From NCBI GenBank assembly GCA_002480525.1, contig DLCH01000057.1, forward strand, positions 65,612 to 123,811: a stretch of DNA of 58,200 nucleotides, in the 5' to 3' direction. The notes beneath the pieces are model-generated. The model ran no database searches. It was not told where the DNA came from and was given only the letters and a program-made list of their open reading frames with translations. The stretch's first letter is position 1. The number at the start of each line of letters is the position of its first letter. This document shows, in pieces, positions 14,971-22,237 of the stretch. The DNA comes from Gammaproteobacteria bacterium UBA7803 (GTDB lineage Bacteria; Pseudomonadota; Gammaproteobacteria; Pseudomonadales; Azotimanducaceae). The position numbers and the translations under genes are program-made.

Positions 14971-17787
14971 ATGACCTTCAACACGGCACTGAGTGGACTG
15001 AGCGCGGCATCCGCCGACCTGCGGATCACCGGCAACAACATCGCCAACGCCAGCACGGTCGGTTTCAAGTCGAGCCGCGCGGAATTCGCCGACGTCTACG
15101 CCTCCTCGCTGCTCGGCTCGGGCACCAATCAGATCGGCAGCGGCGTCAAGCTGGCCAACGTGGCCCAGCAGTTCGACCAGGGGACGATCTCGTTCACCGA
15201 CAACGCGCTGGACCTCGCCATCGACGGCAGCGGTTTCTTCGTGCTGAGCGACCAGGGCGCGCGCAGCTACACCCGGGCCGGCATGTTCGGACTGGACGAT
15301 CAGGGTTACATCACGGCGGCCAGCGGCGGCCGGATTCAGGGCTTTCAGGCCAATGCCAACGGCAATCTGAGCGGGATTCTCAGCGATCTGCGGGTGCAGA
15401 CCAGCAACCTCGCTCCGTCGCGGACCACCCTGGTGGACGCCACGGTGAACCTCGACGCGCGCGAAGAGGCGCTGGTGCGGGTCGGCTCAACCATCGGCAC
15501 CGAAGGCAGCTCGATCGGCGTCGCCCAGGCCGGCATCGGCGCGCCGACGGAGTCGATTCTGGAGACCGCCGGTCCGCCGACGCCGTTCGATTTCAGCGTC
15601 GACCAGCCGTCCTCGCTGACCGGCAACAACGCCATCGTCGGCTTCGACTTCCGCGGAACCGCGGCGTCGACCTTCGAGGTTCAGCTCAGCGGCGCCAGCA
15701 ACGCTTCGGAGAACCAGACCGTGACCATCACGCTGGACTCCAACATCACCTCGCTGCAGGGGCTGATCGACGACATCCGTGACGACCTCACCAGCAGTGC
15801 CATCGGCATCGACGTGCGCGAGAACCCGAACCAGCTCGGGCGCCTTGAGTTCTACGCCACCAGCGGCGGCGAAGCCTCGCTGGTTAGCATCGACCCCAGC
15901 GACAACGCGGTGCCGGGCACCGGCGTGACGCTGGCGGACATGGAAGCCGTGCTCGGCGGCATCTCCCTCGGCGCGGGCGGCGGCGGCTCCACCAGCGCCG
16001 TGCCCAACCCCTATGGCGGCACCGGCGCGACGGGACAGGTCGGCGACCGCTCTTCGGCGAGCTTCGAGCTGACGCTGTCCGGGGCGTCGTCCGGCAACGG
16101 CACGGTGACGATCAACCTCGGCAGTGACGTGCAGGACGTCGACGACCTGATCGCCGACATCCGTGACGACCTGGCACCGTCGGGCATCGGCGTCGACGTC
16201 CGGCGCAATCCGGCATCGCCGGACCGGCTGGAGTTCTACGCCACCCAGGAAGGTGAGCCGTCCCTGATCACCATCGGCAACATCGACGCGTCCAACGTGG
16301 GCGTGGCCGAGGACGACGTGATCGACGCGCTGAACCTGGCGACCGGCGTGACGGTGGCGGGTGAGCCCGGCGTCGGCAACGGCTACCAGGCCCAGACCGT
16401 CGACGTCGTGTACCCCGACGGCACCGTCCGTTCGGTGGGCACTTCGGCGAACGCCAGCGCCGCCGAGATTGCCGGGGTATTCGGCTCCTCCGCGGTCGAG
16501 GGCGTGAGCGCCACGGCCAGCACCACGGCGACGATCAGCGCCGGCGGCTACAACAATGCCAGCGGCACGCTGGCCCTGTCCGTCAACGGCGTGTCCCTCA
16601 CCGGCGCGACCCTGGCGGCTCTGAACGACGCCATCAACAACACGCCGGGGCTCGGGACCGTCAGCTCCGAGATCGACGCCGGCGGCAATCTGGTGATCAC
16701 CGACCAGATCGGCAACGACATCGTGGTCCAGGTGGTGGGCGGCGCCGGCGGCGACTCCGTCGACGTGCTCGGCACCCAGGGGCTGCCCGTGACCCTCGAC
16801 ACCACCACCAACCCCGCCGCGGCGGTGGGCGGCCGGGTCGAGTTCACCCTGGACGAAGGCATCAGCCTGGCGAACGCGGCGCCTGCCGGCAGCAACCTGT
16901 TCGGCTCGCTGGCGCCGGGGGCCTACACCACGTTCGAGCAGAACACCTTCGACCCGGACAACCCGGACACCTACAACGCCGCGACCTCGTCGACGATCTA
17001 CGACAGCCTGGGCAATCCGCACGTGATGACCATGTACTTCGTCAAGGACCGCTTCGACGTCAACGACCCGGCCAGCCTGCAGAACAGCTGGACCATGCAC
17101 GTGACGGTGGACGGCCAGGAGGTCGGCGATCCGGATCCCAACCTGCCGCCTCCCCAGGACACGGCCCCGACGCGGGCCTCCTTCGCCGTGCGGTTCAACG
17201 AGGACGGCACGCTGGATTCGGCCGCCACCGACCCGGTGCTGATCTCCAACTGGACGCCGCTGGATGCCAACGGCGTGCCCAACGGCGCCGACGGTCCGCT
17301 GCCTCAGCTGCTCGGCGGTTCGCTGCCGGTCGCCGACCCGCCGGTCAGCTCCAACTTCCAGATCCGGCTCGGCGAGTCCACCCAGTTCGGCACCGGCTTC
17401 GCGCTGAACGCGGTGGACCAGAACGGTTACACCTCCGGTGAGCTGAGCGGGCTCGCGATCAACGAAGAGGGTCTGGTGGACGCGCGCTTCACCAACGGCC
17501 AGAGCCTGACGCTCGGCCAGATCGCGCTGGCCGACTTCTCCAACGTTCAGGGCCTGAAGCCGGTGGGCGACACGGGCTGGGTCGAGACCCGGGATTCGGG
17601 GCAGCCGGTGATCGCCGGCGCGAGCTCGGGCTCCCTGGGCGCCATCACGTCCGGCGCCCTCGAGGACTCGAACGTGGATCTCTCGGAGCAGCTCGTTCAG
17701 CTTCTCATCGCCCAGCGGAACTTCCAGGCCAACGCCCGGACGATCTCCACCAGCGACGAGATCACCCAGACCATCATCAACCTGTAA
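14971..17787 (+). CDS. flgE: Flagellar hook protein FlgE, greatly enlarged
   Basis: 938 residues, more than twice E. coli FlgE (402). The N-terminus (MTFNTALSGLSAASADLRIT, NNIANASTVGFKSSRAEFAD) and C-terminus (DSNVDLSEQLVQLLIAQRNF) are standard, so identity is secure. Extra length lies at about residues 215-620. Two related segments (about 218-330 and 360-470) share FEVQLSGAS/FELTLSGAS, IDDIRDDL/IADIRDDL, GIDVRENP/GVDVRRNP and RLEFYAT, an internal duplication. A third segment resembles flagellin-type inserts (SVNGVSLTGATLAALNDAIN). These would project from the hook surface. The reading frame is intact. Confidence 0.95.
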   Translation: MTFNTALSGLSAASADLRITGNNIANASTVGFKSSRAEFADVYASSLLGSGTNQIGSGVKLANVAQQFDQGTISFTDNALDLAIDGSGFFVLSDQGARSYTRAGMFGLDDQGYITAASGGRIQGFQANANGNLSGILSDLRVQTSNLAPSRTTLVDATVNLDAREEALVRVGSTIGTEGSSIGVAQAGIGAPTESILETAGPPTPFDFSVDQPSSLTGNNAIVGFDFRGTAASTFEVQLSGASNASENQTVTITLDSNITSLQGLIDDIRDDLTSSAIGIDVRENPNQLGRLEFYATSGGEASLVSIDPSDNAVPGTGVTLADMEAVLGGISLGAGGGGSTSAVPNPYGGTGATGQVGDRSSASFELTLSGASSGNGTVTINLGSDVQDVDDLIADIRDDLAPSGIGVDVRRNPASPDRLEFYATQEGEPSLITIGNIDASNVGVAEDDVIDALNLATGVTVAGEPGVGNGYQAQTVDVVYPDGTVRSVGTSANASAAEIAGVFGSSAVEGVSATASTTATISAGGYNNASGTLALSVNGVSLTGATLAALNDAINNTPGLGTVSSEIDAGGNLVITDQIGNDIVVQVVGGAGGDSVDVLGTQGLPVTLDTTTNPAAAVGGRVEFTLDEGISLANAAPAGSNLFGSLAPGAYTTFEQNTFDPDNPDTYNAATSSTIYDSLGNPHVMTMYFVKDRFDVNDPASLQNSWTMHVTVDGQEVGDPDPNLPPPQDTAPTRASFAVRFNEDGTLDSAATDPVLISNWTPLDANGVPNGADGPLPQLLGGSLPVADPPVSSNFQIRLGESTQFGTGFALNAVDQNGYTSGELSGLAINEEGLVDARFTNGQSLTLGQIALADFSNVQGLKPVGDTGWVETRDSGQPVIAGASSGSLGAITSGALEDSNVDLSEQLVQLLIAQRNFQANARTISTSDEITQTIINL

Positions 17788-17796
17788 TAGGCAGTC

Positions 17797-18537
17797 ATGG
17801 ACAACGTCCTCTATCTGTCGATGTCGGCCGCCCGGGAGCTCATGCAGGCCCAGGCGGTTCACTCGAACAACCTGGCCAACGCCAGCACCGGCGGCTTCAA
17901 GGCCGACTTCGCCCAGGCGCGTGCCATGCAGGTGTACGGCGACGGCTACGCCGGACGGGTGTATGCCGCCACCGAGAACCCGGCGACGGATCTGTCGCCG
18001 GGCAGTCTCGACCAGACCGGCCGCAACCTGGACATCGCCATCGACGGCAAGGGCTGGCTGGCGGTGATGCGCGCCGACGGCACCGAGGCCTACACCCGCT
18101 ACGGCAGCCTGCAGGTCGATCCCGGCGGCATGCTGCGCACGTCCAAGGGTGACGTGGTGATGGGTGACGGCGGGCCGATCGCGCTGCCGCCGTTCGAGAC
18201 CGTGCTGATCGGCGGCGACGGCACGGTGACGGTACAGCCCGTCGGTCAGGCGCCCAACAACCTGGTGCAGATCGACCGGCTGAAGCTGGTCGCGCCGGAG
18301 CCCGACGCCCTGGTCAAGGCCGCGGACGGCCTGTTCGAGCGCAAGGACGGGCTGGCGGAGCCGCCGGACGCCACGGTCAGCGTCGTGTCCGGCATGGTGG
18401 AGAACAGCAACGTCAACGTCGTCAACGAGATGACCGAGATCCTGGCCATCGCCCGGGAGTTCGAGATTCAGCTGCGCATGATGCAGACGGCGGAGCAGAA
18501 CGACGAGGCGGCATCGGAGCTGCTGCGGTCCTCGTGA
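17797..18537 (+). CDS. flgF: Flagellar proximal rod protein FlgF
   Basis: 246 residues. MDNVLYLSMSAARELMQAQA at the N-terminus, then NNLANASTGGFKADFAQAR, and the C-terminal NSNVNVVNEMTEILAIAREF. Nine bases after flgE. It is followed by an inverted pair of REP elements before flgG, so flgF and flgG are about 140 bases apart instead of nearly touching. Confidence 0.95.
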   Translation: MDNVLYLSMSAARELMQAQAVHSNNLANASTGGFKADFAQARAMQVYGDGYAGRVYAATENPATDLSPGSLDQTGRNLDIAIDGKGWLAVMRADGTEAYTRYGSLQVDPGGMLRTSKGDVVMGDGGPIALPPFETVLIGGDGTVTVQPVGQAPNNLVQIDRLKLVAPEPDALVKAADGLFERKDGLAEPPDATVSVVSGMVENSNVNVVNEMTEILAIAREFEIQLRMMQTAEQNDEAASELLRSS

Positions 18538-18565
18538 CGATCGTGGCCGCACCATGGCACCGCCC

Positions 18566-18635
18566 TTGTAGGAGCGATCTCCAGATCGCGATCAGCGATG
18601 CAGGGGGCATCGCGATCTGGAGATCGCTCCTACAA
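18566..18635. repeat. Perfect inverted REP pair (REPIN-like) between flgF and flgG
   Basis: A 27-base element at 18566-18592 (TTGTAGGAGCGATCTCC...) is repeated as an exact reverse complement at 18609-18635, with a 16-base spacer. Each arm is itself partly palindromic (GCGATCT...AGATCGC). It has the GTAGGAGCG head and CGCGA end of the REP cluster at 11208-11393 but a different core, so it is another subtype of the same family. In RNA it would form a 27-bp stem in the middle of the flg transcript. The sequence after it, to 18676, is unusually AT-rich and holds a small CTTAT-N4-ATAAG repeat. Confidence 0.85.
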
Positions 18636-18676
18636 TAAATCGCTTATAAACATAAGGTTACAAGAGGTTTCTCGAT

Positions 18677-19462
18677 ATGATGTCAGCACTCTGGGTGAGC
18701 AAGACGGGGCTCGCCGCACAGGACACCTCGCTGCGCACCATCTCCAACAACCTGGCCAATGTCAGCACGGTCGGCTACAAGCGCGAACGGGCGGTGTTCC
18801 GGGATCTGCTCTACCAGATCCAGGAGCAGCCGGGCGGCCTGTCCTCTCAGGACACGACGCTGCCATCCGGGCTGCAGCTCGGCACCGGCGTCGAGATCGG
18901 CGCGACGCAGAAGGTGTTCACCAAGGGCGATCTGCAGGCCACCGACCAGCCTCTGGACCTGGCCATCAACGGCCGCGGTTTCTTCCAGATCGCCATGCCG
19001 GACGGCTCCCTGGCCTATACCCGGGACGGGCAGTTCCAGCTCTCCGAGGAGGGCGACATCGTCACGGCCGAGGGCTATCGTCTGGAGCCGGCGGTGAACA
19101 TCCCCCAGGACGCCCAGTCGATCACCATCGCCTCCGACGGCACGGTGTCGGCCATGCTGGCGGGCAGCACCACGGTGACCCAGCTCGGCAACATCCAGGT
19201 GGCGGACTTCGTCAATCCGGCGGGTCTGCAGGCCATCGGCGGAAACCTGTTCCGGGAGACGCCGGCCAGCGGCGCGCCGCTGACCGGCAATCCGAACAGC
19301 AACGGTCTCGGGGGCCTGCTGCAGGGCAACCTCGAGAACTCCAACGTCAACGTGGTGGAGGAGATGGTCAACATGGTCTCCACCCAGCGGGCCTACGAGA
19401 TGAACAGCCGCGTCGTGTCCACGGCGGACCAGATGCTGCAGTTCGTGACTCAGAACCTGTAA
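18677..19462 (+). CDS. flgG: Flagellar distal rod protein FlgG
   Basis: 261 residues, canonical length. N-terminus SALWVSKTGLAAQDTSLRTI, then NNLANVSTVGYKRERAVFRD, and C-terminal NSNVNVVEEMVNMVSTQRAY. Two ATG codons stand in tandem at 18677 and 18680; the AGAGG at 18663-18667 serves either. It follows the REP pair, so its translation or dose may differ from upstream genes. Confidence 0.96.
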   Translation: MMSALWVSKTGLAAQDTSLRTISNNLANVSTVGYKRERAVFRDLLYQIQEQPGGLSSQDTTLPSGLQLGTGVEIGATQKVFTKGDLQATDQPLDLAINGRGFFQIAMPDGSLAYTRDGQFQLSEEGDIVTAEGYRLEPAVNIPQDAQSITIASDGTVSAMLAGSTTVTQLGNIQVADFVNPAGLQAIGGNLFRETPASGAPLTGNPNSNGLGGLLQGNLENSNVNVVEEMVNMVSTQRAYEMNSRVVSTADQMLQFVTQNL

Positions 19463-19472
19463 GGGGGCATCG

Positions 19473-20141
19473 ATGAGCGTCGCCATCAGAGCCGTTATCG
19501 CCGGCCTCGTCGCCGCGCTGGCTGCCGGCTGCGTCAGTCAGACGCCGGTGCGCCAGGAGCCGAGCTACCGGCCGGCCTATCCCGAACTGTCGCGTCCGGA
19601 GCAGATCGACGGGGCCAGCCTGTTCCAGGCCGGGCACACCCGCTACCTGTTCGACGACCGCCGGGCCAACCGGGTCGGCGACATCGTCACGATCCGGCTG
19701 GAGGAGTCCACGTCGTCCCGCAAGTCGGCCGAGACGAGCTACAGCAAGTCGAGCGACTCGTCCATCGAGCAGCCGAACCTGTTCGGCAACCTGGTGGAGG
19801 ACCTGACCAACGGTTTCGGCAGCGACAACGACTTCAACGGCGAGGCCGAGAGCGACCAGAGCAACAGCCTGCAGGGCACCATCAGCGCGGTCATCGCCGA
19901 GGTGCTGCCGAACGGCCTGCTGGTCGTCCAGGGCGAGAAGTGGCTCAACCTCAACAAGGGCGAGGAGTACATCCGCATCAGCGGGCTGGTGCGGCCCGAG
20001 GACGTGGACGGCTTCAACACCGTGTCGTCGCTCCGCCTGGCGGACGCCCGGATCGCCTACAGCGGCACCGGCACCTTCGCCGACAGCAACGAGGCCGGCT
20101 GGCTCAGCCGCTTCTTCCTCAGCCCACTGATGCCGTTCTGA
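19473..20141 (+). CDS. flgH: Flagellar L-ring lipoprotein FlgH
   Basis: 222 residues. Lipoprotein signal with lipobox LAAGC, so acylation at Cys20 and outer-membrane anchoring. Core motifs LFDDRRANRVGDIVTIRLEE and NGLLVVQGEKWLNLNKGEEYI are family hallmarks. Ten bases after flgG. Confidence 0.96.
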   Translation: MSVAIRAVIAGLVAALAAGCVSQTPVRQEPSYRPAYPELSRPEQIDGASLFQAGHTRYLFDDRRANRVGDIVTIRLEESTSSRKSAETSYSKSSDSSIEQPNLFGNLVEDLTNGFGSDNDFNGEAESDQSNSLQGTISAVIAEVLPNGLLVVQGEKWLNLNKGEEYIRISGLVRPEDVDGFNTVSSLRLADARIAYSGTGTFADSNEAGWLSRFFLSPLMPF

Positions 20142-20143
20142 AC

Positions 20144-21265
20144 ATGATGAGATCAATCCAATCCCGGTACGCGCTGGTGGTGGCCACCGTCGCCCTGCTG
20201 GCCATCGCGCCCTCGGCAGCCGCCCAGCGCCTGAAGGACCTGGCGTCGGTGAGCGGCGTGCGCGCCAACCAGCTCGTCGGCTACGGCCTGGTGGTGGGCC
20301 TCGACGGCACCGGCGACCAGACCACCCAGACGCCGTTCACGGTTCAGGCCTTCAACAACATGCTGCGCCAGTTCGGCATCCAGCTCCCGCCCGGGCAGAA
20401 CATCCGGCTCAAGAACGTCGCGGCGGTGTCCGTGCACGCCGAGCTTCCGGCGTTCGCCAAGCCCGGGCAGACCCTGGACGTGACGGTGTCCTCCATCGGC
20501 AACGCCAAGAGTCTGCGCGGCGGTACCCTGCTGGTGACGCCCATGAAGGGCCTGAACGGTCAGGTCTACGCGGTGGCCCAGGGCAACCTGGTGGTGGGCG
20601 GCTTCGGCGTCGAGGGCGCCGACGGCTCGTCGGTGACGGTCAACGTGCCGAGCGTGGGCCGCATTCCGGCGGGGGCGCTGATCGAGCGGCCGTCCCCCAA
20701 CGCCTTCGCCGAGGGCAACCAGCTCGTGTTCAACCTGCACCGCAGCGACTTCACGACCGCTCGCCGGGTCACCGAGCAGATCAACGAGACCTTCGGACCG
20801 GAGGTGGCGCGGGCCCTCGACGGCGGCTCCATCGCCGTGCGGGCGCCGGCGGACCCGGACCAGAAGGTCAGCTTCCTGGCGGTCCTCGAGAACCTGGAAG
20901 TGGAGGCGTCCCCGGCCGCCGCCCGGGTGATCATCAATTCCCGGACCGGCACCATCGTCATCGGCGAGCGGGTGGAGGTGGCGCCGGCCGCCGTCACCCA
21001 CGGCAGCCTGAGCGTGACGATCTCCGAGAACCTCGCCGTGAGCCAGCCGAATCCGTTCTCCGGCGGTGACACGGTGGTGGTGCCCCAGTCCGAGGTCGAG
21101 GTGGAGCAGGAAGGGAACCGGATGTTCTATTTCGCGCCCGGCGTCGCATTGCAGGACATCGTCAACGCCGTCAACGAGGTCGGCGCGGCGCCCGGAGACC
21201 TGATGGCTATACTGGAAGCATTGAAGCAATCCGGCGCGCTCCGCGCGGAGCTGGTGGTGATCTAG
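20144..21265 (+). CDS. flgI: Flagellar P-ring protein FlgI
   Basis: 373 residues. N-terminal signal peptide with cleavage likely after SAAA (about residue 27), then LVGYGLVVGLDGTGDQT, typical of FlgI. It forms the P ring in the peptidoglycan layer with the help of FlgA. The start ATG at 20144 is two bases after the flgH stop; a longer open frame upstream is out of register with any conserved sequence. Ends in a TAGTG overlap with flgJ. Confidence 0.96.
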   Translation: MMRSIQSRYALVVATVALLAIAPSAAAQRLKDLASVSGVRANQLVGYGLVVGLDGTGDQTTQTPFTVQAFNNMLRQFGIQLPPGQNIRLKNVAAVSVHAELPAFAKPGQTLDVTVSSIGNAKSLRGGTLLVTPMKGLNGQVYAVAQGNLVVGGFGVEGADGSSVTVNVPSVGRIPAGALIERPSPNAFAEGNQLVFNLHRSDFTTARRVTEQINETFGPEVARALDGGSIAVRAPADPDQKVSFLAVLENLEVEASPAAARVIINSRTGTIVIGERVEVAPAAVTHGSLSVTISENLAVSQPNPFSGGDTVVVPQSEVEVEQEGNRMFYFAPGVALQDIVNAVNEVGAAPGDLMAILEALKQSGALRAELVVI

Positions 21266-22227
21266 TGTCCGCTCTGTCCTCCCTCGAACGCCCGGCGGCG
21301 ACGCCGGGCATCGCCTACAGCGACATCCGCTCGCTGCAGCGCATCGATACCGACGGCGACGACGGCATCCGGGCGGCTGCCCAGCAGTTCGAGTCCCTGT
21401 TCATCGGCATGATGCTGAAGAGCATGCGCGAAGCCAACGCGGTGTTCGCCGAAGGCAACCCGCTGTCGAGCCCGGAGCTGACCATGCATCAGGAGATGCT
21501 CGATCAGCAGTGGGCCATTCACATGTCCGAGAGCGGCGGCATGGGCCTGGCGCCGATCATCGAGGCCCAGCTCCGCGGCGAGCGCCGCCCGGCGGATGCC
21601 GGCGTCCCGGCCCAGTCATCCGCGCTGGAGCGGTCTCCGGACCGCGATGCCCGGGCCGACAGTCGCCCCAGCGCCCTGACGCTGCGCGTGCCGGCCGAGG
21701 GCCGGGACCCAGCGTCATCCGCCACGGCGGGCAGCGGCCCGGGCCACAAGCGCCCGGCTTTCGCCGACCGCAGGGACTTCGTCGAGCGGCTGCTGCCGGA
21801 GATCGAGCGGGTGCTCGACGGGCTCGGCCTCGATGCCCGGGCGGTGCTCGCCCAGAGCGCGCTGGAGACGGGCTGGGGCCAGCGCATGATTCACGCGCCG
21901 GACGGCGCCAGCAGTCACAACCTGTTCGGCATCAAGGCCGGCCGGGGATGGCAGGGCGACCGCGTGGCGGTGAAGACCGTCGAAGTGATCGACGGCGTCG
22001 CCGAGGTACAGACGGCGGAGTTCCGCAGCTACCCGGACGTACGGGCCGCGGTCGAAGACTACGTGCAGTTCCTCCGTTCCGACGACCGCTACCGCGATGT
22101 CCTCGACGCGGCGGACCGCGACCGGTTCGCGGATGCGCTGCAGCAGTCGGGCTACGCTACCGACCCGGCCTATGCGGGCAAGATCAAAGCGGTGATCGGT
22201 TCCCTGGACCGGTTGATGGGCAGCTGA
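21265..22227 (+). CDS. flgJ: Flagellar rod-cap / peptidoglycan hydrolase FlgJ
   Basis: 320 residues. The N-terminal rod-binding domain (about residues 25-110) contains AAQQFESLFIGMMLKSMREAN. A variable linker follows. The C-terminal glucosaminidase domain (from about residue 170) has the catalytic Glu in AQSALETGWGQR and the NLFGIKAG motif. It thus has both domains, as in most Gammaproteobacteria. The start is GTG at 21265, overlapping the flgI stop (TAGTG). Confidence 0.95.
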   Translation: MSALSSLERPAATPGIAYSDIRSLQRIDTDGDDGIRAAAQQFESLFIGMMLKSMREANAVFAEGNPLSSPELTMHQEMLDQQWAIHMSESGGMGLAPIIEAQLRGERRPADAGVPAQSSALERSPDRDARADSRPSALTLRVPAEGRDPASSATAGSGPGHKRPAFADRRDFVERLLPEIERVLDGLGLDARAVLAQSALETGWGQRMIHAPDGASSHNLFGIKAGRGWQGDRVAVKTVEVIDGVAEVQTAEFRSYPDVRAAVEDYVQFLRSDDRYRDVLDAADRDRFADALQQSGYATDPAYAGKIKAVIGSLDRLMGS

Positions 22228-22237
22228 CGGGACGGTC

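Noticed and set aside
14971..17787. Frameshift or gene fusion in flgE
   Set aside because: The frame is open throughout with standard N- and C-terminal rod/hook motifs in a single frame, so the length is a real insertion.
15487..18555. 1022-codon open frame antisense to flgE and flgF
   Set aside because: It is the complement of two genes with clear hook/rod motifs; its translation is His/Arg/Val/Gly-rich low complexity, typical of antisense frames in GC-rich DNA.
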